A DNA stretch of 64,000 bases, taken from Gordonia aichiensis NBRC 108223 (GTDB taxonomy: Bacteria; Actinomycetota; Actinomycetes; Mycobacteriales; Mycobacteriaceae). Below, in pieces: positions 16,004 through 25,469 of the stretch (positions are counted from its first letter, which is position 1; each line of letters begins with the position of its first letter). The position numbers were made by a program, and so were the translations under genes. Under the pieces are notes generated by a model, which worked only from the letters and a program-made list of their open reading frames with translations, was not told the origin of the DNA and ran no database searches. The DNA lies in assembly GCF_000332975.1 (NCBI RefSeq), contig NZ_BANR01000007.1:1-64000 (forward strand). Direction: 5' to 3'.

Positions 16004-16387
16004 ATGATCGTGGCCGCAGTCGTGTTCGTGGGTGTGGCCGTCGTGCTGCACTGCTACATCTTCGTCATGGAGTCGCTGCTGTGGACCGCGCCGGCCACCC
16101 GACGTACGTTCGGGCTCTCGGCCGACGAGGCGGCCAACACCCGCGAGATGGCTTTCAATCAGGGCTTCTACAACCTGTTCCTCGCCGTGATCGCCGCGGT
16201 TGGGGCGGTGCTCGTCTTCACTCATCGCGACGTCGGTGCAGCGCTGATCTTCGCAGGCTGCGGCTCGATGGTCGCAGCAGGCCTGGTCCTGCTGGCGTCG
16301 TCGCCGACGAAGGCCCGAGCGGCACTGACTCAACTCGCGACACCGCTGGTGGCGGTCGTTCTGCTGGCCGTGGCACTCATCGCATGA
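16004..16387 (+). CDS. DUF1304 family membrane protein
   Basis: A 127-residue protein with four hydrophobic helices and the family pattern HCYIFVMESLLWTAPATRRTFGL followed by NQGFYNLFLA. Function of the family is not established; it often sits next to a TetR regulator as here. Confidence 0.85.
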   Translation: MIVAAVVFVGVAVVLHCYIFVMESLLWTAPATRRTFGLSADEAANTREMAFNQGFYNLFLAVIAAVGAVLVFTHRDVGAALIFAGCGSMVAAGLVLLASSPTKARAALTQLATPLVAVVLLAVALIA

Positions 16388-16466
16388 TCCGAACATCTGG
16401 TCCTGGACCCATGTACCAGACCTATTGAGCAGTCCCATCGATACGAAATACGAGGAGAGTGGACGT

Positions 16467-17495
16467 ATGAGCACAACGAGCACGCAGATCCAATTGGTGA
16501 ATCGCCCGGTCGGCTGGCCGAAGGACAGCGACTTCCGCACGGTGCAGGTGACGCTCGACGACCTCGCGCCGGGTGAGGTCCGCGTGGCCAACGAGTTCGT
16601 CTCCGTCGACCCGTACATGCGCGGACGCATGATCGACACACGCAGCTACATTCCACCGTTCGCGCTCGACGAGACGATGACCGGCGGTGCGGTCGGGCGG
16701 GTCGTCGAGTCGCGTTCCGACGACGTGCCGGTCGGTGCACTGGTCTTACATCAACTGGGCTGGCGCGACGTGGCGCAGGGGCCTGCCAAGGCATTCACCG
16801 TCCTTCCGGATCCGCCCACAGATGCCAACGGCGACAAGGCGTTCGACTCGTCGGTCTACCTCGGCGTGCTCGGCATGACAGGGCTGACTGCTTACGTGGG
16901 CTTGACCGAGATCGCGAAGATGAAACAGGGCGACGTTGTGTTCATCTCCGGTGCGGCAGGCGCGGTGGGAACCGCGGCGGGCCAGATCGCCCGACTACTC
17001 GGCGCCAAGGCGGTCATCGGCTCGGCGGGGAGCGCCGAGAAGGTCGAGTTACTCACCGGGCGTTACGGATTCGACACCGCGCTCAACTACAAGGACGCAC
17101 CCATCCGCAAGCAACTCCGCGCTGCGGCGACCGACGGCGTCGACGTCTACTTCGACAACGTCGGCGGCGATCACCTCGAGGCGGCCCTCGACGTCTTCAA
17201 CGACGGTGGCCGTGCGGCGCTGTGTGGCGCGATCGTCGCCTACAACTCCACCGAGCGGATTCCCGGGCCCGACAACATGTCCAACATCATCACGCGGGGG
17301 TTGACGTTGCGCGGTTTCACCGTGGGCCACCATTTCGACAAGGCGCCGGAGTTCACGGCGAAGATGTCCGATTGGCTGGCCTCGGGGGAGGTCGTCTATG
17401 ACGAGACGGTCGTCGACGGGATCGACCACGCGGTCGATGCCTTCCTCGACATGATGCGCGGAGCGAATATCGGCAAAATGGTCGTGCGCATCTGA
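16467..17495 (+). CDS. NADP-dependent MDR oxidoreductase (2-alkenal/15-ketoprostaglandin reductase type)
   Basis: A 342-residue zinc-independent medium-chain dehydrogenase/reductase. N-terminal catalytic part with VDPYMRGRM, nucleotide fold with SGAAGAVGTAAGQIARLLGA, and YFDNVGGDHLEAALDVFNDGG further on. The group reduces alpha,beta-unsaturated carbonyls with NADPH. The ATG at 16467 has GAGGAG 9 bases upstream and is preferred to the in-frame start at 16425. It is in the same direction as the DUF1304 gene. Confidence 0.9.
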   Translation: MSTTSTQIQLVNRPVGWPKDSDFRTVQVTLDDLAPGEVRVANEFVSVDPYMRGRMIDTRSYIPPFALDETMTGGAVGRVVESRSDDVPVGALVLHQLGWRDVAQGPAKAFTVLPDPPTDANGDKAFDSSVYLGVLGMTGLTAYVGLTEIAKMKQGDVVFISGAAGAVGTAAGQIARLLGAKAVIGSAGSAEKVELLTGRYGFDTALNYKDAPIRKQLRAAATDGVDVYFDNVGGDHLEAALDVFNDGGRAALCGAIVAYNSTERIPGPDNMSNIITRGLTLRGFTVGHHFDKAPEFTAKMSDWLASGEVVYDETVVDGIDHAVDAFLDMMRGANIGKMVVRI

Positions 17496-17502
17496 CGCCT
17501 CG

Positions 17503-18654
17503 TCACAGTCGACGCAGACGTCGTGCGGCCTCCGCGATCACCTCGTCGCGCTTGGAGAACGCGAACCGCACCAGGTGGTTCCAGGGCTCTTTGTCGTCGG
17601 CGAACACGCTGACCGGGACCGCGGCGACGCCGATCCGCTCAGGCAACGCGAAGCAGAACTCGAAGCCGTCGGAATAGCCGAGCGGCCGCGGGTCGGCGCA
17701 GACGAAATACGTTGCTTCGCTGCGGTGTACGTCGAATCCGGAGTCGACGAGTGCCCGGGTCAGCAGGTCGCGTTTGGCCTCGAGTTCTGCTGCCGACCTG
17801 TGCACCCATTCCATCTCCGTGTCGAGCGCGGTGGCGACGGCGGGTTGGAACGGGCCGGAGCCGACGTAGGTCATGAACTGTTTCGCCGCACGCGCCGCCG
17901 CGACCAGTTCGGAGGGCCCGCTGATCCACCCGACCTTCCAGCCGGTGCAGTTGAATGTCTTTGCCGCGCTGGAGATCCGCAGTGTGCGCTCACGCATACC
18001 GGGCAGTGTGGCCAATGGCGTGTGGGTGCGCCCGTCGAACAGGAGGTGTTCGTAGACCTCGTCGGTCACCGCGACGACGTCGTGTTCGACGCACAGGCTC
18101 GCGATCGCCGCGAGGTCGTCGTCGGAGAGTACTGTCCCGGTGGGATTGTGCGGTGAATTGATCAGCGCCACCGAGGTTTTCGGACCGAAGGCGTCGGCGA
18201 GTCGTTCCCGGTCGAGGCGGAAGCCGTCTCCGTCGGAGACGAGCGGGACGACGCGACGCACGCCTCCCGCCATCGCCACGGTCGCCGCATAGCAGTCGTA
18301 GTACGGCTCGATCATCACCACCTCGCGGCCGGGCTCGACCAGGCCGACGATCGCACCCGCGATGGCCTCGGTCGCGCCGACGGTGATGAGCACCTCGGTG
18401 TCGGCGTCGTAGTCGAGCCCGTAGTGCTCGCGCTGGTGCCGGGCGACCGCTTCCCTCAGTTCGGGCACCCCGATGCCGGGCGGGTACTGGTTTCTCCCCG
18501 CCGAGATCGCGTCCTTCGCGGCGGTCAGCATCGACTCGGGGCCGTCGGTGTCGGGGAATCCCTGTCCGAGGTTCACGGCGTCGTGTTGCACGGCGAGAGC
18601 CGACATCTCGGCGAAGATCGTGCTGGAGAACGGACGCAGGCGCTCGACGGTCAT
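17503..18654 (-). CDS. Class I/II aminotransferase (DapC-like)
   Basis: A 383-residue fold-type I PLP enzyme. NLGQGFPD, then SPHNPTGTVLS and VTDEVYEHL, with the PLP lysine in SSAAKTFNCTGWKVGW and the carboxylate-binding Arg in HLVRFAFSK. It corresponds by position and sequence to M. tuberculosis Rv0858c, annotated as N-succinyldiaminopimelate aminotransferase (dapC); other substrates such as kynurenine or methionine keto acids are possible. Confidence 0.85.
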   Translation of the reverse strand: MTVERLRPFSSTIFAEMSALAVQHDAVNLGQGFPDTDGPESMLTAAKDAISAGRNQYPPGIGVPELREAVARHQREHYGLDYDADTEVLITVGATEAIAGAIVGLVEPGREVVMIEPYYDCYAATVAMAGGVRRVVPLVSDGDGFRLDRERLADAFGPKTSVALINSPHNPTGTVLSDDDLAAIASLCVEHDVVAVTDEVYEHLLFDGRTHTPLATLPGMRERTLRISSAAKTFNCTGWKVGWISGPSELVAAARAAKQFMTYVGSGPFQPAVATALDTEMEWVHRSAAELEAKRDLLTRALVDSGFDVHRSEATYFVCADPRPLGYSDGFEFCFALPERIGVAAVPVSVFADDKEPWNHLVRFAFSKRDEVIAEAARRLRRL

Positions 18655-18815
18655 GGTCCCAGGCTGTCACACGTCGGATGTTCGATGCACCCGCCGGCGC
18701 CTCGAACGCCGAGTCCACGCCGCGAACACCAAGTCGATGACAAGAACCCCGCAAGCTCACGGAGTGAATGTTGCCGTGGCGCCGACAGTCGGTGTCACCG
18801 TCGAGAGGATTCGCG

Positions 18816-19379
18816 ATGTTCACTCCCGCCAGGACCCACGTCCTGCACGGCCCGCTCTGGCGCATCGGCTGGCGCCTCGGCGCGGTCGGCGCCTGCATGG
18901 GACTCACCCTCGTCGCCGCGTGCGGGGTCACGGTCGGCGACGACATGGTCGACGATGCAGCGGACGTCGACGTCGGGCACTGCGTCGCGATCGGAGCGTC
19001 GACCGACGACCAGGGGAACGTGAAGGCGACGCGCAGCGACTGCTCCGGGAACGATCTCACGTTCTACGTCGCGACCAAGGTCCCGTCCGACGCCGAGTGC
19101 GCGAGTAAGAACAGCGCAGGCCTGACATTCGACAAGGGTGACCGGAAGCTTTGCATGACACCGAATTTCGTTGCCGGACAGTGCTACCAGGTGCCGACAC
19201 CGGGCGGTCGTCTCGTCGACTACCGTGAGGTCGACTGCGCCGCGACACCTCGCTCGGCTACGGTCGTCGCGCGCACGGTGCAACGCTCAGACGGCGGTGT
19301 CGAATGCGCAGACGGCCTCACGAAGTGGGAGTTCAGCGAACCGCGCTCGATCGGATACTGCCTCGAGGCGCTGGCATGA
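18816..19379 (+). CDS. Secreted lipoprotein of the LppU type
   Basis: A 187-residue protein with a lipoprotein signal: hydrophobic stretch followed by LVAAC, so Cys near residue 36 would be lipidated and anchored outside. The mature part has paired cysteines (GHCVAIG, SDCSG, AECAS, GQCYQV, VDCAA), as in LppU-like proteins. The ATG at 18816 is preferred to 18768 because it places the signal peptide normally and follows GAGAGGA. Function unknown. Confidence 0.75.
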   Translation: MFTPARTHVLHGPLWRIGWRLGAVGACMGLTLVAACGVTVGDDMVDDAADVDVGHCVAIGASTDDQGNVKATRSDCSGNDLTFYVATKVPSDAECASKNSAGLTFDKGDRKLCMTPNFVAGQCYQVPTPGGRLVDYREVDCAATPRSATVVARTVQRSDGGVECADGLTKWEFSEPRSIGYCLEALA

Positions 19380-19403
19380 GCAGTCGGATCTGCACGAGCA
19401 GGA

Positions 19404-21071
19404 TCAGCCTGCGGACTCCTCGCCGATGGCCGGGCCGAGCAGGTCGTCGGCGTCGGTGATGCGGTAGGCGTAGCCCTGCTCGGCGAGAAAACGCTGCCGG
19501 TGGGCTGCGTAGTCGGCGTCGAGGGTGTCACGCGAGACCACCGAGTAGAAGTGTGCCTGTCCGCCGTCCTTCTTGGGGCGCAGCAGGCGTCCGAGCCGCT
19601 GGGCCTCCTCCTGACGGGAGCCGAACGTTCCCGACACCTGCACAGCGACCGACGCCTCCGGCAGATCGATCGAGAAGTTCGCGACCTTCGAGACGACGAG
19701 CGTCTGCAGCTCACCGGAGCGGAACCGGTCGAACAGCGCCTCGCGCTCCTTGTTCTTGGTCGAACCCTGGATGACCGGGGCGTCGAGCTCCCGACCTAGT
19801 TCTTCGAGCTGATCGATATATGCGCCGATGACCAGCGTCTGGGAGCCCGCGTGCTTGGCCAGGATCGATTTCACGACATTGACCTTGGTGTGTGCCGTCG
19901 AGCAGAGCTTGTACTTCTCCTCGTTCTCGGCGACGGCGTACTGCAGGCGCTCCTCGTCTGTCAGGGTCACCCGTACCTCGATGCAGTCGGCAGGTGCGAT
20001 CCACCCCTGCGCCTCGATGTCCTTCCACGGGGCGTCGTATCGCTTGGGTCCGATGAGGCTGAACACGTCGCCCTCACGTCCGTCCTCACGGACCAGCGTC
20101 GCGGTCAGGCCGAGCCGACGCCGCGACTGGAGGTCGGCGGTCATCCGGAACACCGGTGCGGGTAGCAGGTGCACCTCGTCGTAAACGATGAGACCCCAGT
20201 CGCGCGAGTCGAAGAGATCGAGATTCTTGTACTCGCCCTTCGACTTTCGCGTCATCACCTGATAGGTGGCGATGGTGACGGGACGGATCTCCTTACGCTC
20301 GCCCGAATACTCCCCGATCTCCTCCTCGGTGAGCGACGTGCGCGCGATCAGCTCACGTTTCCACTGCCGTCCCGCGACGGTGTTCGTCACCAGAATCAAG
20401 GTGGTCGCCTGCGCCTTCGCCATCGCGGCGGCGCCGACCATCGTCTTACCCGCGCCACACGGGAGTACGACGACGCCCGAACCTCCCGCCCAGAACGAGT
20501 CGGCGGCCATCTCCTGATAGTCACGCAGATGCCACTCGTCCTGTTCCAGGGTGATCGGATGTGCCTCGCCGTCGACATACCCCGCGAGATCCTCAGCCGG
20601 CCAGCCGACCTTGAGCAGCACCTGCTTGAGACGGCCGCGCTCGGAGGGATGCACGACGACCGTGTCGTCGTCGATCCGCGCACCCAGCATCGGTGCGACC
20701 TTCTTGTTGCGCAGGATCTCCTCGAGTACCGCACGGTCGAAGCTCACCAGTGTCAGGCCGTGCACCGGGCTCTTCACGAGTTGCAGTCTTCCGAAGCGGC
20801 CCATCGTGTCGACGATGTCCATCAGCAACGGCTGGGGCACCGCGTAGCGCGAGTAGGAGACGAGCGCGTCGACGACCTGCTCGGCGTCGTGGCCCGCGGC
20901 GCGTGCATTCCACAGCGCCAGCGGCGTCACCCGGTAGGTGTGCACGTGCTCGGGAGCACGCTCGAGTTCTGCAAAGGGGGCGATCGCACCGCGCGCTGCC
21001 GCGGCATCGGGGTGATCCACCTCGAGGAGCAGCGTCTTGTCGGATTGCACGATCAGGGGTCCATCAGTCAC
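19404..21071 (-). CDS. xpb: XPB-type DNA helicase
   Basis: A 555-residue superfamily 2 helicase. An N-terminal XPB domain precedes the helicase core: Walker A GAGKT (206-210), DEVH box, motif III TATLVRED and motif VI QRLGRLLRPK. Matches the M. tuberculosis Rv0861c (ercc3/XPB) in order and sequence. XPB unwinds DNA 3' to 5' and is linked with nucleotide excision repair. It lies near a helicase-associated protein gene (22821-25166, same strand) with an MFS gene inserted between. Confidence 0.95.
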   Translation of the reverse strand: MTDGPLIVQSDKTLLLEVDHPDAAAARGAIAPFAELERAPEHVHTYRVTPLALWNARAAGHDAEQVVDALVSYSRYAVPQPLLMDIVDTMGRFGRLQLVKSPVHGLTLVSFDRAVLEEILRNKKVAPMLGARIDDDTVVVHPSERGRLKQVLLKVGWPAEDLAGYVDGEAHPITLEQDEWHLRDYQEMAADSFWAGGSGVVVLPCGAGKTMVGAAAMAKAQATTLILVTNTVAGRQWKRELIARTSLTEEEIGEYSGERKEIRPVTIATYQVMTRKSKGEYKNLDLFDSRDWGLIVYDEVHLLPAPVFRMTADLQSRRRLGLTATLVREDGREGDVFSLIGPKRYDAPWKDIEAQGWIAPADCIEVRVTLTDEERLQYAVAENEEKYKLCSTAHTKVNVVKSILAKHAGSQTLVIGAYIDQLEELGRELDAPVIQGSTKNKEREALFDRFRSGELQTLVVSKVANFSIDLPEASVAVQVSGTFGSRQEEAQRLGRLLRPKKDGGQAHFYSVVSRDTLDADYAAHRQRFLAEQGYAYRITDADDLLGPAIGEESAG

Positions 21072-21194
21072 CCGGTCGATTGTATGCGCGCGGCCGTCGG
21101 CGGTGGCGGGTCCGGTGGTCGGCGCACGCGCTCCGGCGCTATGTCCGTAATGCGCCCTATGTGCGACTGTCGCAGGTGAGGGCCCCGGCGTAGG

Positions 21195-21221
21195 CTATCC
21201 GGAGTACGGACCTCCGGATAG
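21195..21221. promoter_or_regulatory. 10-bp inverted repeat upstream of the MFS transporter
   Basis: CTATCCGGAG (21195-21204) and CTCCGGATAG (21212-21221) are exact reverse complements with a 7-base spacer, 35 bases before the MFS start. Looks like a repressor operator; no cognate regulator is adjacent. Confidence 0.55.
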
Positions 21222-21256
21222 TTCCACGGACCTCGAGACAAGCGAGTCACCAGCAG

Positions 21257-22807
21257 ATGTCCACTTCTGAGTCTTCATCGACCACCGAATCGCCCACAGA
21301 GATGTCGGCGACGGCCCGATCAGCCGAACCCGATCCCCGGCGCTGGAAGGCGCTCGTCTTCATCTGCATCGCGCAGCTGATGGTGGTGCTCGACGGCACC
21401 GTCGTCCAGATCGCGCTGCCCGATGCGAAGGTCGACCTTGGTATCAGCGACGCCAACCAGCAGTGGGTCATCACGGCCTATGCGCTGGCGTTCGGCGGGC
21501 TGCTGCTGTTCGGAGGCCGCATTGCCGACCTGTGGGGCCGTCGTCGCTCACTGATGGTCGGCCTCGTCGGCTTCGCGCTGGCATCCGCGCTCGGTGGAGC
21601 AGCGGTCAACCAGGGCATGCTGTTCGGATCGCGCGCGCTGCAGGGCGCATTCGGCGCACTGCTGGCTCCGGCAGCGTTGTCGTTGTTGACCGTCATGTTC
21701 ACCGAACCGAAGGAACGCGCCAAGGCGTTCGGCATCTTCGGCGCAATTGCAGGCGGCGGTGCAGCGGTCGGTCTGCTGCTCGGCGGATTCCTCACCCAGG
21801 TCCTCGATTGGCGCTGGACCATGTACATCAACGTTGTGTTCGCCGCGATCGCACTCTTCGGCGCGATCGTCGAGATCAAGGAGCCGCCGCGCGCACACAA
21901 TCACGCTCCGGGCTTGGACGTGCTCGGCGTGATCCTCGGCGGAGGCGGACTCGCACTGGTCGTCTACGGATTCAGCCGGGCAGCAGAAGAGGGCTGGGGC
22001 GACACGGGGACCATCATCTGTCTGACCGCCGCGGTGCTGTTACTGGTGGCATTCGTCGCATGGCAGGCGCGCAGCAGTCATCCGTTGCTCCCGCTGCGTG
22101 TCGTTGCGAACCGTGCGCGTGGCGGCGCCTACCTCGCCGTCGGATTGTCGGTGGTCGCGATGTTCGGCTCGTTCCTCTTCCTGACGTTGTACATGCAAGT
22201 GGTGCATCACTATTCGCCGCTGATGGCAGGTGTGGCGTTCCTGCCGATGGTCGGCGGCATGCTGGTCGGGTCCACCCAGATCGCGGTGCGGCTCATCACG
22301 CGCGTGCCGCCGCGGTTCCTACTCGTGCCCGGCGCGCTGCTCGCGGCGTGCGGGATGCTGCTGCTCAGTCAGATCTCGGCCGAGTCGACGCGGTACTGGA
22401 GTGTTGTCTTCCCTGCACTGTTCCTCCTCGGCATGGGAATGGGCACCGTCTTCATGACGTCGATGAACCTGGCGACCTACGGTGTCGAACCGCGTGACGC
22501 GGGCGTGGCGTCGGCCATGGTCAACACGTCACAGCAGGTGGGCGGTGCCATCGGTACAGCGCTGCTCAACACGATCGCGGCCACCGCGGCGGCGTCGTAT
22601 GCGACGGCTCACCTGGCGTCGGTCCGCGGACCTGCCGATGCGAAAGCGATGCAGGCGCAGGCGCTCGTGCACGGGCAGAGCATCGGGTTCTACGTTGCCG
22701 CAGCCATCCTCGCGGGCGTCGCGGTTCTGACGGGCCTGCTGATCAACGTCAAGCGACCCATCGGCGACGCACACGACGCCGAGCCGGAGGCCGCGCTGGC
22801 GGGGTGA
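21257..22807 (+). CDS. MFS transporter, DHA2 (EmrB/QacA, 14-helix) family
   Basis: A 516-residue protein with about 14 hydrophobic helices. Motif A-like GRIADLWGRRRSLMVG, motif C-like GGGAAVGLLLGGFL and the N-terminal LDGTVVQIALPDAK are typical of DHA2 drug:proton antiporters. Probably a multidrug efflux pump. It is divergent from the XPB gene and preceded by a strong palindrome. Confidence 0.9.
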   Translation: MSTSESSSTTESPTEMSATARSAEPDPRRWKALVFICIAQLMVVLDGTVVQIALPDAKVDLGISDANQQWVITAYALAFGGLLLFGGRIADLWGRRRSLMVGLVGFALASALGGAAVNQGMLFGSRALQGAFGALLAPAALSLLTVMFTEPKERAKAFGIFGAIAGGGAAVGLLLGGFLTQVLDWRWTMYINVVFAAIALFGAIVEIKEPPRAHNHAPGLDVLGVILGGGGLALVVYGFSRAAEEGWGDTGTIICLTAAVLLLVAFVAWQARSSHPLLPLRVVANRARGGAYLAVGLSVVAMFGSFLFLTLYMQVVHHYSPLMAGVAFLPMVGGMLVGSTQIAVRLITRVPPRFLLVPGALLAACGMLLLSQISAESTRYWSVVFPALFLLGMGMGTVFMTSMNLATYGVEPRDAGVASAMVNTSQQVGGAIGTALLNTIAATAAASYATAHLASVRGPADAKAMQAQALVHGQSIGFYVAAAILAGVAVLTGLLINVKRPIGDAHDAEPEAALAG

Positions 22808-22820
22808 CTCGCAAGCCGGT

Positions 22821-25166
22821 TCAGTTGTCGAGCAGCTCGACGCTGGTCACGCGGTGCAGGGTGAAGTGCTGCTCGTCGTCGGAGCCCTCCTCGGTGCCGA
22901 CGAGTTGCCCGGCTCCGAGCAGTCGCGGCGTGACGACGTGTCTGCTCGCCGAGCCGTGGGCGTCGACGTAGCCGACGAGCAGCCTACGGTTGGCACGGAG
23001 CGCCAATTGGATGAGTGCCGTGGTGGATTCGCCGCCGCCGACGGCGCGCACCGGGGCGGAGTCGGCCTTTCCCGATGCAGAGGGTGTGGCGCGCGTTGCC
23101 CTGTCGTGCGAACGCATGCGACTCACCACCGACTGAAGCTGGTCGGAGGTCGGCGTCGAGCGGCGTGGCGTCGGGCGTCGACGCCCTCGGCTCGACGACA
23201 CCCTGCTGCCGCGCTCACGCAGATCGACCAGTGACCCAGACGAATCCTCGCCCGCGGGAGCGAAACCCGCGTCGCGAAGCCGGTCGATCACGGTCCTGAC
23301 CTCCGATGGCGAGACCGCAACCGTCGGTGCCAGTGCCCGCAGCGCCAGCTGCTCGGCGGCATCACTGCGCAGTACCGCTGCGAGCATCGTCGGATCCTCG
23401 CAGCGAATGAACGACGACGCGATGCCGACCCTGAGTGACCCGTGCTTCCTGGCGACGTCCTCGATGAGGTACGTCAGCGATTGGGGGACCGGGGTCGACG
23501 AGTGCGCAGTGAACATCGTGAGCAGCTCGCTGCTGGTCCTTCCGGCGTCGAGGGCGCGTCGAACACTGGATTCCGATACGCGATACACCGAAGCGGCACC
23601 GCCGGATTCGAGGTCGGCGACCAACTCGACCTGTTCGCTGAGCTCCGCGGTCATCGGGCCGGGAACCGTCAGCGTCAGGTCGGCCTGGGTGAGGAAGTGG
23701 TCGACGGGCTCCGGTAGCGACTTGCGCATGGCGGCCAGCACCTGGGAGTCGGTGGCCTCCGGGTCGGTGTCGGACAACGCGACTCGGCCAACAGAGGTCA
23801 GCGACTGGTGGGCGGTCACACCAAGACTCTGTGCCTCGGCAAGGGTTTCGCCGACCACGCGCGGGGAGAGTCGACGGATCCGGTGCGGATGGCGCCACGC
23901 AAGCGATGCCGTCACGGTCTCGGTGGAAAACGGTGTGGCGCTGTCGAGTTCGGTCAGCAGGTCGAGGATGAGGTGTCGCTGCACCGGGGCGCCTGCGTCG
24001 TAGAGTTCGGAGGACAACACGGGGTACGCGTTGCCGTCTCGGTCGGGTTCACCGACCTGCCACGCCCGGCGCGGCATCGACAACCACGCGTCGAGCAGTG
24101 TGGCCCACTGCCTTTCGGGGGCGGAATGCAACCAGGTATCGGCCAAGGACGTCGGCGCGAACGCTTGTTCTCCGCGATCACCCGCCGGCGGGGGATCGGG
24201 AAACCCGACGTCGATGAGGCGCGCGTGGCCGAGGATCTCGGCGAGGAACGCGACGCGCTTCTGCTCGAGGCCGGTTGCCTTAGCGAGCCTGCGCAACTCA
24301 CGCACACCGAGGGCGCCAGAGCGCAGCACCGCCGCAGGCGCACGCTCGAGTACGTCGAGTAGCGCCGTGGTGTGGCGGATCAACTCCAATGCCTCGCCGC
24401 CGGCAGCGGCGTCGACGGCTTTGGCGCCGAACCGGAGTGAGGCCTGCTGATCCGCGAGATCGGGTGGAGTGAGTGCGTCTGTGCGCAGCGGTGGTTCGCC
24501 GCGGATGATCGCGCCGACCATCGGAGGAAGCTCGACGGTCTGATCATCGACGCGCGCGAGGAGTCCGAGCGCGATCAGCCGGGCAACCGGGCTGTCGGGA
24601 TCCGCGCCGGGGGCGGCATCTCGGCTGCGTCCGAGGGCCGGCCCGCGCGACAACGTGGTGAGCAGGTCACGCTGTCGATCGTCGACGCCGTCGATGAGTG
24701 TCGCGACGTCGTCTGGTGTGCGGCGCGCGAGTGGGCCGGTGAGGTGCAGTGCTTTCCAGGGCAGGGCTGAGGCGAGGTGCGCACCCGCGGTGAGCGAGTC
24801 GCGCTCGCCCCACAGCACCGCTCGGCGGCGCAGATCCTCGATGCGTCGGCTGATCTCGGCGGGCTCGGCCCGGTCCGACAGTGCCTTCACCAGTGCATCG
24901 GCGTCGACACTCGCGGGCACCCGCGCCACGTCGGGTCCGGACGACAGCGTGATGAACTGTTCGATCGCCGCCATGGTGAGAAGATCGAGATCCTCACCGA
25001 CGAGTGCGATCGATGCCGCGGCCAGTGCGCGCTGGGCGAGCACAGACGTTCCCTGTGGTGGCGGAGAGGCCAGATCGGGTCGGAGTGACAGCAACTCGCG
25101 AAGCTCATCGTCGGTGCGCGCGGCCAGGTCGTCGGCCAGGCCGATCCGCTGGTCGTCCGTGCTCAT
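22821..25166 (-). CDS. Helicase-associated protein (XPB partner region, Rv0862c-like)
   Basis: A 781-residue protein, Ala/Leu/Arg-rich and helical, with a helicase C-terminal-associated (XPB/Ssl2 N-terminal-like) domain at about residues 440-600 (VPQSLTYLIEDVARKHGSLRVG). The tail contains a basic serine/arginine-rich linker and a WYL-like segment (LRANRRLLVGYVDAHGSASRHVVTPRLL). Corresponds to Rv0862c next to XPB in M. tuberculosis. It lacks Walker motifs, so it is not itself a helicase. A role with XPB in DNA repair is inference from constant neighbourhood. Confidence 0.75.
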   Translation of the reverse strand: MSTDDQRIGLADDLAARTDDELRELLSLRPDLASPPPQGTSVLAQRALAAASIALVGEDLDLLTMAAIEQFITLSSGPDVARVPASVDADALVKALSDRAEPAEISRRIEDLRRRAVLWGERDSLTAGAHLASALPWKALHLTGPLARRTPDDVATLIDGVDDRQRDLLTTLSRGPALGRSRDAAPGADPDSPVARLIALGLLARVDDQTVELPPMVGAIIRGEPPLRTDALTPPDLADQQASLRFGAKAVDAAAGGEALELIRHTTALLDVLERAPAAVLRSGALGVRELRRLAKATGLEQKRVAFLAEILGHARLIDVGFPDPPPAGDRGEQAFAPTSLADTWLHSAPERQWATLLDAWLSMPRRAWQVGEPDRDGNAYPVLSSELYDAGAPVQRHLILDLLTELDSATPFSTETVTASLAWRHPHRIRRLSPRVVGETLAEAQSLGVTAHQSLTSVGRVALSDTDPEATDSQVLAAMRKSLPEPVDHFLTQADLTLTVPGPMTAELSEQVELVADLESGGAASVYRVSESSVRRALDAGRTSSELLTMFTAHSSTPVPQSLTYLIEDVARKHGSLRVGIASSFIRCEDPTMLAAVLRSDAAEQLALRALAPTVAVSPSEVRTVIDRLRDAGFAPAGEDSSGSLVDLRERGSRVSSSRGRRRPTPRRSTPTSDQLQSVVSRMRSHDRATRATPSASGKADSAPVRAVGGGESTTALIQLALRANRRLLVGYVDAHGSASRHVVTPRLLGAGQLVGTEEGSDDEQHFTLHRVTSVELLDN

Positions 25167-25253
25167 TCGATCAAGTCTAGTGGTCGTGGGAAAACAGTAG
25201 CCTGGTCACGACACCGCGCAGTGCGACAGAGTCAGGCATGGCACAATATCCGC

Positions 25254-25451
25254 GTGGCTGAGAAGGAAAAGAAGAATCACTACGTCGACAACGGCTGGCC
25301 CCGTCATGACGACGGCAGCGTCCCCGACCACGCTGTCTCGGAGTTCGCGGCGGAGATCCCCGGAGCGCTGTCGCCGTTCGGTGACGTCGAGTTCCCGCTG
25401 CCGGCCGACAAGGTCAACTACGTCGTACCGAAGACCGTCGTCAACCGCTGA
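25254..25451 (+). CDS. Small conserved protein (Rv0863-like)
   Basis: A 65-residue protein starting at GTG 25254 (VAEKEKKNHYVDNGWPRHDD), 87 bases upstream-divergent from the helicase-associated gene. Position matches M. tuberculosis Rv0863. The in-frame ATG at 25221 lies close to the divergent promoter and is less likely. It is followed after 18 bp by moaC. Function unknown. Confidence 0.7.
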   Translation: MAEKEKKNHYVDNGWPRHDDGSVPDHAVSEFAAEIPGALSPFGDVEFPLPADKVNYVVPKTVVNR

Positions 25452-25469
25452 CGACGTGGAGTCGGCCTG

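Noticed and set aside
17990-19060. 356-codon open frame upstream of and overlapping the aminotransferase
   Set aside because: Out of frame with the conserved aminotransferase, and its sequence has no family pattern.
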